Assembly: GCF_019091085.1 (NCBI RefSeq)
Contig: NZ_JAGXJY010000004.1
Coordinates: 124,001-188,000, forward strand
Source: Mesorhizobium sp. GbtcB19
GTDB lineage: Bacteria > Pseudomonadota > Alphaproteobacteria > Rhizobiales > Rhizobiaceae
Direction of reading: 5' to 3'
DNA length: 64,000 nt
Below the pieces are notes generated by a model, which saw only the letters and a program-made list of their open reading frames with translations, made no database searches and was not told the DNA's origin. Positions 45,749 through 53,900 of this stretch are shown here, in pieces (within the stretch, counting starts at the first letter, position 1; each line of letters opens with the position of its first letter). The position numbers were made by a program, and so were the translations under genes.

Positions 45749-46814
45749 AATCCGCGATGTCCGCAAGAATTACGGCAGCGTCGAGACGCTGAAAGGCATC
45801 GACATCGCGCTCGAGAACGGCGAGTTCCTGGTGCTGCTCGGCTCGTCCGGCTGCGGCAAGTCGACCTTGCTCAACATCATCGCGGGCCTCGCCGAGGCGA
45901 CGAGCGGCGACGTGCTTATCGGCGGCCGGTCGGTGCTTGGCGTGCATCCGAAGAACCGCGACATCGCGATGGTTTTCCAGTCCTACGCGCTCTATCCGAA
46001 CCTCACCGTCGGCCGCAACATCGGCTTCGGGCTGGAGATGCGCAAGGTTACCGCCGCCGAGCGCGACAAGGCGGTGCGCGAGGCGGCGAAGCTGCTGCAG
46101 ATCGAGACCCTGCTCGACCGCAAGCCAGGCCAGCTCTCCGGCGGCCAGCGCCAGCGCGTCGCCATCGGTCGGGCGCTGGTGCGCAAGCCGCAGGTGTTTC
46201 TGTTCGACGAACCGCTCTCCAATCTCGACGCCAAGCTGCGCCTGGAAATGCGCACCGAATTGAAGCGCCTGCACGAGATGCTGCGCACCACGGTCGTCTA
46301 CGTCACCCACGACCAGATCGAGGCGATGACGCTGGCGACCCGCATCGCCGTCATGCGCGACGGCCGCATCGAGCAGCTCGGCACGCCGCAGGAAATCTAC
46401 AATCACCCGGCGACGCTCTATGTGGCGGGCTTCGTCGGCGCGCCGTCGATGAACATGCTGGAAGCCACCGTCGAGGACGGCAAGCTCGCCATCGGAAGCA
46501 CGGATGCGCGGCTGGCGCTGCCGGAACGCTACGCCAGCGCGGTGCGCAACGGTGCTTCGGTTGTGGTCGGCATCAGGCCTGAAGCGCTCCGCCTCGGGCC
46601 GGGCAGCGGCGCCGACTTGTCGCTGCCGGTCGAGATCGACGTCGTCGAGTTGACGGGCCCCGAACAGGTCACCACCGCCCGGATCGGCGCGCAGAGGCTG
46701 ACGGCGACCCTGCCGCCGCAAGCCCGCGTCGCCAAGGGCCAGCCTTGCGCCTTTGTCTTCGACGCGGACGCGCTTCGCCTGTTCGATCCGGCGACCGGCA
46801 AGGCTTTTTGTTGA
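45735..46814 (+). CDS. ABC transporter ATP-binding protein (UgpC/MalK family)
   Basis: 359 residues: Walker A GSSGCGKST (36-44), Q-loop FQSYALYP, signature LSGGQ (134-138), Walker B FLFDEP (155-160), H-loop VTHDQ, and C-terminal TOBE region from about 240. Starts at ATG 45726 or 45735 are both possible; the second gives MSALEIRDV, the usual length. It is the last gene of the ROK-controlled operon, followed by a strong hairpin. Confidence 0.93.
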   Translation: MSALEIRDVRKNYGSVETLKGIDIALENGEFLVLLGSSGCGKSTLLNIIAGLAEATSGDVLIGGRSVLGVHPKNRDIAMVFQSYALYPNLTVGRNIGFGLEMRKVTAAERDKAVREAAKLLQIETLLDRKPGQLSGGQRQRVAIGRALVRKPQVFLFDEPLSNLDAKLRLEMRTELKRLHEMLRTTVVYVTHDQIEAMTLATRIAVMRDGRIEQLGTPQEIYNHPATLYVAGFVGAPSMNMLEATVEDGKLAIGSTDARLALPERYASAVRNGASVVVGIRPEALRLGPGSGADLSLPVEIDVVELTGPEQVTTARIGAQRLTATLPPQARVAKGQPCAFVFDADALRLFDPATGKAFC

Positions 46815-46822
46815 ACGGAATC

Positions 46823-46847
46823 AGGCGCCGCGGTTCGCGGCGCCTGT
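46823..46847. terminator. Bidirectional terminator between convergent genes
   Basis: CAGGCGCCGCG-GTT-CGCGGCGCCTG is a perfect 11-bp stem with a 3-base loop in the 41-bp gap between the convergent ATPase and aldehyde dehydrogenase genes. Confidence 0.75.
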
Positions 46848-46855
46848 TCCTGTCA

Positions 46856-48370
46856 TCAATCGATGTCGAACGACACGCCCTGGGCGAGCGGCAGCGCCTT
46901 GGAGAAGTTCACCGTGTTGGTGGCGCGGCGCATATAGGCTTTCCAGGCATCCGAGCCGCTCTCGCGGCCGCCTCCCGTCTCCTTCTCGCCACCGAACGCG
47001 CCGCCGATCTCGGCGCCCGAAGTGCCGATATTGACGTTGGCGATGCCGCAATCCGAGCCGTCGACGCCGAGGAAGCGTTCCGATTCCTGCAGGTCGCGGG
47101 TGAAGATCGACGACGACAGGCCGGCACCGACCGCATTGTGCAGGTCGAGCGCCTCATCGAAATCGGAATATTTCATCACATAGAGGATCGGCGCGAAGGT
47201 CTCTTCGGTCACCGGCGAGACCTGCTTCGGCATCTCGACCAGCGCCGGATGCACGTAATAGGCGTCCGGATGGCCGTTCTCGACGCGCGCGCCGCCGGTC
47301 ACCTTGCCGCCATGCGCTTGCGCTTCCTTCAGCGCCTTCTGCATGTTGTCGAAGGCGGCCTTGTCGATCAGCGGACCGACCAGCGCCTTGCCTTCCAGCG
47401 GATTGCCGACCGAGACGGTCTGATAGGCTTTCTTCAGCCGCGGCAGCAGCGCGTCGTAGACGCTGTCATGCACGAACAGGCGCCTGAGCGTCGTGCAGCG
47501 CTGGCCGGCGGTGCCCATGGCACCGAAGGCGATGGCGCGCAGCGCCATGTCGAGATCGGCGGTCGGGCAGACGATACCGGCATTGTTGCCGCCGAGCTCC
47601 AGCACGGCGCGGGCGAAGCGCTTGGCGAGCCTCGGACCAACCTCGCGGCCCATGCGGGTCGAGCCGGTAGCCGAGACCAACGGCACCTTCGGATGGTCGA
47701 CCAGCACCTCGCCGGCGACACGGTCGCCGATCAGCACCTGCAGCAGCCCTGCCGGCGCATCGGCGCCGAAGCGCTTGGCGGCGCGCTTGAAGATCGCCTC
47801 GCAGGCAAGCGCCGTCAGCGGCGTCTTTTCCGACGGTTTCCACACCACCGCGTCGCCGCAGACGAAGGCGAGCGCCGAATTCCACGACCACACCGCGACC
47901 GGGAAGTTGAAGGCCGAGATGACACCGACGACGCCGAGCGGATGCCAGGTTTCCATCATGCGATGCCCTGGACGCTCGGTGGCGATGGTCAGGCCGTAGA
48001 GCTGGCGGGAAAGGCCGACCGCGAAATCGCAGATGTCGATCATTTCCTGCACTTCGCCAAGGCCCTCGGACGGGATTTTGCCGACCTCGATCGACACCAG
48101 CCGGCCGAGCTCGTCCTTATGCGCGCGCAATTCCTCGCCGAGCAGGCGCACCAACTCGCCCCGCTTCGGGCCTGGCACCAGCCGCCAGGCCTGGAAAGCC
48201 TTGTGCGCGGCATCGATGGCCTTGCCCGCGTCGGCGGCCGAAATCTGCTTCAGCGCCGCGATCTGCTCGCCCGTCACCGGGCTGCGCACGATGAGGTCGC
48301 CTCGGACAAGCGCCTCCTTGGAGACGCCGAGTTTCTCCAGAAGTGAGGCCGTTTCCTTCGCTAACGTCAT
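46856..48370 (-). CDS. ALDH7-type aldehyde dehydrogenase (piperideine-6-carboxylate / aminoadipate semialdehyde dehydrogenase)
   Basis: 504 residues. Catalytic residues are N155 (AFNFPVAVW), E258 (LELGGNNAG) and C292 (GTAGQRCTTLRR). GGNN after the glutamate and GQRCTTLRR around the nucleophile are signatures of the antiquitin/ALDH7 branch, which oxidises 2-aminoadipate 6-semialdehyde in lysine catabolism. The ATG at 48368-48370 starts MTLAKETASLL; earlier in-frame codons are not protein-like. The glutaryl-CoA dehydrogenase at 59785 would act at the end of a related lysine route. The 187-bp gap downstream of the sigma-factor gene holds a CGTGCC-GTCG-GGCACG hairpin (48434-48449). Confidence 0.87.
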   Translation of the reverse strand: MTLAKETASLLEKLGVSKEALVRGDLIVRSPVTGEQIAALKQISAADAGKAIDAAHKAFQAWRLVPGPKRGELVRLLGEELRAHKDELGRLVSIEVGKIPSEGLGEVQEMIDICDFAVGLSRQLYGLTIATERPGHRMMETWHPLGVVGVISAFNFPVAVWSWNSALAFVCGDAVVWKPSEKTPLTALACEAIFKRAAKRFGADAPAGLLQVLIGDRVAGEVLVDHPKVPLVSATGSTRMGREVGPRLAKRFARAVLELGGNNAGIVCPTADLDMALRAIAFGAMGTAGQRCTTLRRLFVHDSVYDALLPRLKKAYQTVSVGNPLEGKALVGPLIDKAAFDNMQKALKEAQAHGGKVTGGARVENGHPDAYYVHPALVEMPKQVSPVTEETFAPILYVMKYSDFDEALDLHNAVGAGLSSSIFTRDLQESERFLGVDGSDCGIANVNIGTSGAEIGGAFGGEKETGGGRESGSDAWKAYMRRATNTVNFSKALPLAQGVSFDID

Positions 48371-48557
48371 TTTTATCCCTTTCAGGTCCCGCCTCTCATG
48401 GAGCGGGAATGGAGCCATGCGCCATCTCTTGGACGTGCCGTCGGGCACGACTGGGCGCTTTGATGGCGTGGCATTACTCGTTTCAGGGAAAAACCGCCAC
48501 CCCGGCATGGTCCAAGGCCGGATTGCGAAATTGGGCCAGACCTCGGGGGAATTGCGA

Positions 48558-49832
48558 TCAGCGCGCCTTCTGCAAGGAGGACTTCTCGGCGCTTTCCTTG
48601 ATCAGCCGGTCGATATGTATGCGGATATGCGCCGCTTCCGCCGCGGTGTTGGCCAAGGCGATGGCGCGGTCGAAGGCGACACGCGCCTCCTCGTTGCGGC
48701 CAAGCTGCATCAAGAGCCCGCCCCTCAGCCCGAAGAAGTGGAAATAGCCCGACAGCCGCTCTTCCAGCGGCTCGATCATGGCAAGGGCTGCTTCCGGGCC
48801 GCGCACCTTGCTCACCGCGACCGCGCGGTTCAGCGTCACCACCGGTGACGGCTGCATCTGCTCCAACAGACCGTAGAGCAGGTCGATCTCGGCCCAGTCG
48901 GTATCCTCGGCGACAGCCGCCCGCGCATGCAGCGCCGCGATCGCCGCCTGCACCTGGTAGGGGCCGGGCTTGCGGTGGCGCAGCGCCTTGTCGACCAGCG
49001 CCAGGCCTTCGTCGATCATCTTGCGGCTCCACAGCGAGCGGTCCTGGTTCTCGAGCAGGACGATTTCGCCATTCTCGTCGAAACGCGCCGGCGCCCTTGC
49101 ATGCTGCAGCAGCAGCAACGCGGTGAGGCCCATGATCTCCGGCTCGGCCTGGAACAGCCTGAGCAGCAGGCGGGCAAGGCGGATCGCCTCCTCGCACAGC
49201 GGCGCGCGGGCCGGCGCCTCGCCGCCATTGGTCGAGTAGCCTTCGTTGAAGATCAGGTAGACCATCGCGGCGACGGCGGCGAGCCGCTCCGAACGCTCGA
49301 CGGGGCCCGGCGTCTCGAACGGCACGCCGGCATCAGCGATGCGCGCCTTGGCACGGGTGATGCGCTGCTCCATGGCGCTTTCGCCGACCAGGAAAGCGCG
49401 CGCGATCTGCTTGACGGTGATGCCGGAGACGATGCGCAGCGCCACCGCGATCTGCTGCGTCGCCGGCAGATCCGGATGGCAGCAGATGAACAGGAGCCGC
49501 AGGATGTCGTCGCGATAATGCTCGCCGTCGAGCCGCTCGGCCATGTCGCTCTCGGCGTCTTCCAGATCGGAGATCTGGTCCTCTTCCGGCATCGGCGCCT
49601 GCTTGGCGCGCTTGCGCACGGCGTCGATGCCGCTGTTGCGGCCGACGAAGATCAGCCAGGCCGCCGGATCGCGCGGCGGCCCGTTCTTCGGCCAGTTCTT
49701 GAGTGCCCTCAGGCACGCGTCCTGGAAAGCCTCTTCCGCGGCGTCGAGGTCGCGGAAGTAGCGCAGCAGCGCGCCCATCGCCTGCGGACGGGCATTGCTG
49801 ATCGCGGTGCTTATCCAGGCAAGCTCGGTCAT
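48558..49832 (-). CDS. ECF sigma factor with long C-terminal extension (ECF42-like)
   Basis: 424 residues, far longer than a classic ECF factor of about 190. Sigma region 2 (LRYFRDLDAAEEAFQDACLRAL) and region 4 (VKQIARAFLVGESAMEQRITRAKARI) fill the first 190 residues. The rest (about 195-424) is an alpha-helical TPR-like extension with YLIFNEGYS and LNRAVAVSKVRGPEAAL. This layout and the overlapping DGPF-domain gene match the ECF42 group. The ATG at 49830-49832 overlaps the upstream stop (ATGA). There is no anti-sigma factor gene. Confidence 0.88.
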   Translation of the reverse strand: MTELAWISTAISNARPQAMGALLRYFRDLDAAEEAFQDACLRALKNWPKNGPPRDPAAWLIFVGRNSGIDAVRKRAKQAPMPEEDQISDLEDAESDMAERLDGEHYRDDILRLLFICCHPDLPATQQIAVALRIVSGITVKQIARAFLVGESAMEQRITRAKARIADAGVPFETPGPVERSERLAAVAAMVYLIFNEGYSTNGGEAPARAPLCEEAIRLARLLLRLFQAEPEIMGLTALLLLQHARAPARFDENGEIVLLENQDRSLWSRKMIDEGLALVDKALRHRKPGPYQVQAAIAALHARAAVAEDTDWAEIDLLYGLLEQMQPSPVVTLNRAVAVSKVRGPEAALAMIEPLEERLSGYFHFFGLRGGLLMQLGRNEEARVAFDRAIALANTAAEAAHIRIHIDRLIKESAEKSSLQKAR

Positions 49833-50203
49833 ACGGCGACCTTTGTCGGATTGAAGAGCGAGACCGGCCGGATCTCGTAGGAGCCGCCGCTCGGATTGAC
49901 CTCGGAGAGTTCGCGGGCGAATTCGACGGCCTCGTCGAGGTCGCGGCATTCGAGCGTGTAGAAGCCGAGGAATTGCTCCTTGGTCTCGGCGAACGGGCCG
50001 TCGAGCACGACCGCTTCGCCCTTGACCTTGCGCAGGGTGGTCGCGGCCGTCGTCGGCAGAAGGCGCGCCACCGGCCCGAGCCGCCCGGCCTTGGCGTATT
50101 TGTCCTGCACGTCAATGAGCTTCGCCATGACCTCGTCGTCCTGTTCCTTGCTCCAGGAGCAGACGACGTCTTCGGAGGCGTAGCAAAGAATGGCGTAGAG
50201 CAT
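49829..50203 (-). CDS. YCII/DGPF-domain protein, sigma-factor partner
   Basis: 124 residues with the eponymous DGPFAETKEQFLGFYTLE (about 68-85) and the N-terminal MLYAILCYASED strand of the dimeric alpha-beta YCII fold. It is translated just before, and coupled with, the ECF sigma gene by a 4-bp overlap. DGPF genes accompany ECF42 sigma factors in many bacteria; their biochemical role is not established. The 141-bp gap upstream holds the presumed promoter; no clear motif was recognised. Confidence 0.87.
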   Translation of the reverse strand: MLYAILCYASEDVVCSWSKEQDDEVMAKLIDVQDKYAKAGRLGPVARLLPTTAATTLRKVKGEAVVLDGPFAETKEQFLGFYTLECRDLDEAVEFARELSEVNPSGGSYEIRPVSLFNPTKVAV

Positions 50204-50344
50204 TGGCAGGTCCTTTCCGTATCAAAGGACGCGACAGTAGGACCCTTCCCGACACGAGGTCGATAAAAAAATTGGGTTGCCGATCACGGACTTGGCGGCG
50301 CCAACGAAATCATCCGTAGCCGCGCGCCGGCGACCGAAAGAGCG

Positions 50345-51088
50345 TCAGCCCTGCCGGTTGGCAGATAGATCCGCCATCCAGAGCCGGCCATCGTCGGTAT
50401 GGGCGGGAAAATACTCGCGGCCCGCCGGCACGGGCTCGAGGATCATTCCCGCCTCGTCCGCCAGATAGTCGTAGCCGATCTGCTGCGACCGGCGATCCGG
50501 ATCGAGATGGTTGTAGAGGTCACGTCGCGCCGCGCGCCGTTTCGGTTCGATCATCTTCAAATGATAAAGATTGAGGCCGCTGTCCTTGAGGCTGAAGCCG
50601 ATGTCGTCGGGAAACCAGGCGCCATGCAGATCCTTCGACCGGTAGCGGTCGGGGTGGTAGGCGCTGAAAAGCCTGTGCTGCATCTTCCGGCCCCAGGCTC
50701 CATCGATCCTGTAGCTGGCCGGCGAATACATCTCCCGGCAGCGGAACCCCCAGGCGACATGCCTGGACCCGGCGGTCAGCCGGCCGATCCGGCCTGCCAC
50801 GGCATGTTCCAGCCTTTCGTCGGGATCCATGGCCAGAACCCAATCGGCGCCCGCCTCGTAGGCAGCGGCGATAAGCGCGCGCCGCCTTCCCGGCTCGCTG
50901 CTGAAAATAACGTCCGAGGCGCGGTCGTCATAGGCGATCCAGCCGTCGACGACCGGATCGAGGTTGGCGATGAGGTCGGGCACGAGATGCTGATCGTAGC
51001 GGTAGCTGAAGACGGCGACGATTTTCTGCCGCGACCAAAGCCATCGACCGCGCCGCCGGCGCGGCAGCTTCATCTCGACGGTGATCAT
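50345..51088 (-). CDS. Glycosyltransferase-like protein (GT2-type fold)
   Basis: 247 residues. IVAVFSYRYDQHLVPDLIANLDPVVDGWIAYDD followed by AGADWVLAMDPDERLEHAV shows the GT-A layout with a DPDE acidic motif in the DxD position (about 87-90). The C-terminal half is rich in Arg, His and Tyr. The start ATG at 51086-51088 overlaps the upstream stop (ATGA). It is the last gene of a three-glycosyltransferase run, so it probably adds sugars to the same polysaccharide or glycolipid. The acceptor is unknown. Confidence 0.72.
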   Translation of the reverse strand: MITVEMKLPRRRRGRWLWSRQKIVAVFSYRYDQHLVPDLIANLDPVVDGWIAYDDRASDVIFSSEPGRRRALIAAAYEAGADWVLAMDPDERLEHAVAGRIGRLTAGSRHVAWGFRCREMYSPASYRIDGAWGRKMQHRLFSAYHPDRYRSKDLHGAWFPDDIGFSLKDSGLNLYHLKMIEPKRRAARRDLYNHLDPDRRSQQIGYDYLADEAGMILEPVPAGREYFPAHTDDGRLWMADLSANRQG

Positions 51089-51957
51089 CGACTGCAATCC
51101 GTCTTGTTGCCGCGCCGGGCGCCGACCGACGCCCCCAGCGATTTGGCGAACAGTGCCAGCCACACGATCGGCAGCGACAGCCTTGCGAAAGTCCTTTCCT
51201 TGCCGGACAGGCCCTCCTTGATCAGCTTGCCGACGCTGCGCCGGTCCCGGAACACTTTGCGGAATGGGCGTACGGGTTTTCCGGCCTCGATGGAGGACAG
51301 ATAGGCGCCGTAGCGGCGCCCGCGCCCATACTGGTCCGCAAGCAACGCGAGCAGGCGCGTCTCGTTGCGATGAACGGTCAGGACCCGTGGTTCCCAGACC
51401 GGCCGCAAAGCCTCCGGCAGCCTGGCCATGAATTCGGTGTCCTCTCCCGAAATCATCCGCTCGTCGAACAATCCGTATCGATCGAACAGTTTTCGGTCGA
51501 ACGAAACGCCATAGCGCTGCGCCTTTTCAGCCGGAAGTCCCGGCAGGCGTCGCATGTAAGTGACCAAATACGCCGCGCAGGCGACCAGCTTGCGCGGATG
51601 GCTGTTGACAATGGCGCTCGCCACCGCCGCGGCACCGTCCCGGTGACGCAGCACGCGGATTTCGGCCCATTGCGGACAGGCCAGGCAATCATCCGCCAGG
51701 AAGGCGATGAACGGAGCCTTAGTCGCCGCGATGCCGCGATTTCGTGCGGCGCCGGCAAACAGCCGCTCCTCGACATCGATGACCCTCACGTCGATGCCGC
51801 CATCGGTAAGCAGCGCCTTGGCGTTGCCGCCGCCGGAATTCACCACCACGATCTCGAGCGGAATGTTCTGGTCGAGCACCGATCTTACCGCAGCCGCCAG
51901 TTCGGCGGGAGCCCGGAAACCAATCACCACGACTGCGATATCCGGCCTCTCGGCCAT
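51085..51957 (-). CDS. Family 2 glycosyltransferase
   Basis: 290 residues. DIAVVVIGFRAPAELAAAVRSVLDQNIPLEIVVVNSGGG is the GT2 nucleotide-binding start. GAARNRGIAATKAPFIAFLADDC holds the acidic DD motif (about 97-98), and MISGEDTEFMARLPEA (about 172-187) the ED motif near the catalytic base. The C-terminus has a hydrophobic segment (LSLPIVWLALFAKSLG) that may associate with the membrane. It is coupled to both neighbours by 4-bp and 1-bp overlaps. The ATG at 51955-51957 is used because the upstream open frame lies inside the preceding gene. Confidence 0.84.
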   Translation of the reverse strand: MAERPDIAVVVIGFRAPAELAAAVRSVLDQNIPLEIVVVNSGGGNAKALLTDGGIDVRVIDVEERLFAGAARNRGIAATKAPFIAFLADDCLACPQWAEIRVLRHRDGAAAVASAIVNSHPRKLVACAAYLVTYMRRLPGLPAEKAQRYGVSFDRKLFDRYGLFDERMISGEDTEFMARLPEALRPVWEPRVLTVHRNETRLLALLADQYGRGRRYGAYLSSIEAGKPVRPFRKVFRDRRSVGKLIKEGLSGKERTFARLSLPIVWLALFAKSLGASVGARRGNKTDCSR

Positions 51958-52919
51958 CAGGCGCGTTGCAGTTGGGCGGCCGGCGCCGAGAACCGGCGCC
52001 GCAGCCTGATCTTCAACCGATAGCGCAGGCAGCGCCAGACATCCGCCCCCGCCCGCGGCGCGGCCTCGGCCACCCTCAGGAATCGTGCCGCCATGTCGAC
52101 ATCGCCGCGCGCGTAATGAACCCGCGCGATCTTCAGGGCGACGAGACCCTCCCTCGTCTTCAGCGACCGCTCCGCGATGCCGCAGGACCGGAGCCGGCGA
52201 AGCGCCCGGCGCCATTCGAGAAAGCGCGCGCCAGGCCTGACCGTGAACCGGTCGTCGGAGCGCTCCGCCGACACGAAATAGATGAAGATGGGTCGTGTCA
52301 CGACCGCAAGCGAAGCCTTGGCCATCACGCGCACCCAGAACAGCGTGTCCTCGTCATAGGCAAGCCCGGTCGGGAACCTGGTTTCGCCGATAGCCCGCCG
52401 CGACACCAGCGCGCTGCCGACCGCGATCGACCGTATCCGCCCTTCGAGATAGGCGCAGGCATTGGCAGGTCCGCTCGCCGTGTAGCCGCTCGGCATCTTG
52501 GTCGACCGCTCCTCGCCGTCGACCCGCCGGCGGTAGGCGCCGACCACCATGTCGGCTCGCGGTTGCGCCGTGGTGGCCGTGGCCAGCAGCGCGCGCAAGC
52601 CACCTTCCAGATGAACATCGTCGGCATCGATCATGTAGATCCAGGCAAAGCGGGCCTGCTCCAGCGCCAGATTCCTGGCGCCGCCGGCATCGCGACAGGA
52701 CGATTGGATGACGCGCAACGGCAGGGCAAACCGCAACGCCGCTGCCGTGGCGATGGCCGCCGTGGCGTCGGACGACGAATCGTCGACCAGAAGCACCTCG
52801 CCGATAACGTCCCTTTCCGATGCCAGCGAGGCAAGCGTCCGGGCAATCGTGCGGGCCGCATCGTGTGCCGGAATGATGACGCTGACCGCTTCCAAATCCA
52901 TCTCCGCGCCGTTACCCAT
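51957..52919 (-). CDS. Family 2 glycosyltransferase
   Basis: 320 residues. VSVIIPAHDAARTIARTLASL and EVLLVDDSSSDATAAIA are classic GT2 motifs. MIDADDVHLEGG (about 95-106) is the DxD site, and YDEDTLFWVRV (about 198-208) the ED region. The C-terminal 90 residues are Arg-rich. It is the first gene of the trio. An ATG at 52901 with CGCGGAG upstream is an alternative start. There is no Wzx/Wzy, flippase or export gene nearby, so the trio is an orphan set. The 95-bp gap to the transglutaminase gene shows nothing notable. Confidence 0.85.
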   Translation of the reverse strand: MGNGAEMDLEAVSVIIPAHDAARTIARTLASLASERDVIGEVLLVDDSSSDATAAIATAAALRFALPLRVIQSSCRDAGGARNLALEQARFAWIYMIDADDVHLEGGLRALLATATTAQPRADMVVGAYRRRVDGEERSTKMPSGYTASGPANACAYLEGRIRSIAVGSALVSRRAIGETRFPTGLAYDEDTLFWVRVMAKASLAVVTRPIFIYFVSAERSDDRFTVRPGARFLEWRRALRRLRSCGIAERSLKTREGLVALKIARVHYARGDVDMAARFLRVAEAAPRAGADVWRCLRYRLKIRLRRRFSAPAAQLQRA

Positions 52920-53014
52920 GCGCCAGCGCCCGTCGATCCCCCGTCAATCCCAAAGCTCACGATACCGGCCGCATCCGTGCTTGAGAAGCGCCTATCGGGT
53001 AATCGGGGTTGTCG

Positions 53015-53899
53015 TCACACCTTTTCGAGAGCGACCGGAATGACGTCGACCGCCTGCTCGCCGACCTGGCCGCCGGTGGTCTTCAGCACGCCGACGATCG
53101 GTGCCACGTCGGAATAGTCGCGGCCGTAGCCGACGGTGATGTGATCGTTGCTCGCCCGCATGCCGTTGGTCGGATCGAATTCCTGCCAGCCGGCATCGCG
53201 CCCGCACCAGGCCTTGACCCAGGCATGCATGGCATCCGCGCCTTCGAGCCTCGGCTTGCCCTTCGGCGGGATGGTGCGCAGGAAGCCGCTGACATAGCCG
53301 GCCGGAATGCCCAGCCCGCGCAGGCCGGCGATCATGATATGGGAAAAATCCTGGCAGACCCCGCGCTTCAGCGCGAAGGCGCCGCTGGCGCGCGTCTGAA
53401 CGGTCGTCGCCTTGCCGTCATAGGTGAAATCGCGATGGATGCGATTGCACAGATCGACCGCCGTGGCCACGGCGGAACCGGCAAGGCTTTCCCGCGCATA
53501 GGCGGTGATCGCCGGGTCAATGCCGACATGATCGCTGGCGGCGAGGAAATGATGCGGCGCGGCGGGCGACAACGAGCGGACAGAGCCGAGTTCCTCTTTG
53601 AGCCGCTGCAGATCCGGCGAAACGTCAAGCCCGGGCTCCGGACGCGACACCGAGACACGCGCGCTCATCCTGATGTCGAGGCCGTCGTGGACATCGCGAA
53701 AGGCGATCGCGGTGACGTTGTTGCCGAAGAAATCGAAAAAATCCGTGCGCTCAGATGGGGTCGGCACAAAAGACAGCGAGGCGACGACGACGCGTTGCAC
53801 GCCCGCAATCGTCGGCGGCAGCACCCGCACCTGATGCCGGCTGCCACCGGCCGCCGCGTCATAGTCGTAGCTGAGGTGAAGCCTGATATCGTACAGCAT
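53015..53899 (-). CDS. Transglutaminase-like cysteine protease-fold protein
   Basis: 294 residues: an N-terminal beta domain (LYDIRLHLSYDYDAAAGGSRHQVRVLPPT), then the transglutaminase core with triad C182 (GVCQDFSH), H225 (AMHAWVKAW) and D242 (EFDPTNG). The ATG at 53897-53899 follows the ATP-grasp stop by one base; a longer open frame upstream lies within that gene. It is the third gene of the transglutaminase/ATP-grasp/alpha-E operon predicted to make or cleave a peptide-like product. Confidence 0.88.
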   Translation of the reverse strand: MLYDIRLHLSYDYDAAAGGSRHQVRVLPPTIAGVQRVVVASLSFVPTPSERTDFFDFFGNNVTAIAFRDVHDGLDIRMSARVSVSRPEPGLDVSPDLQRLKEELGSVRSLSPAAPHHFLAASDHVGIDPAITAYARESLAGSAVATAVDLCNRIHRDFTYDGKATTVQTRASGAFALKRGVCQDFSHIMIAGLRGLGIPAGYVSGFLRTIPPKGKPRLEGADAMHAWVKAWCGRDAGWQEFDPTNGMRASNDHITVGYGRDYSDVAPIVGVLKTTGGQVGEQAVDVIPVALEKV

Positions 53900-53900
53900 G

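Noticed and set aside
48434..48449. CGTGCC-GTCG-GGCACG hairpin as terminator of the sigma-factor gene
   Set aside because: The stem is only 6 bp and no U-rich tract follows on the minus strand; too weak to call.
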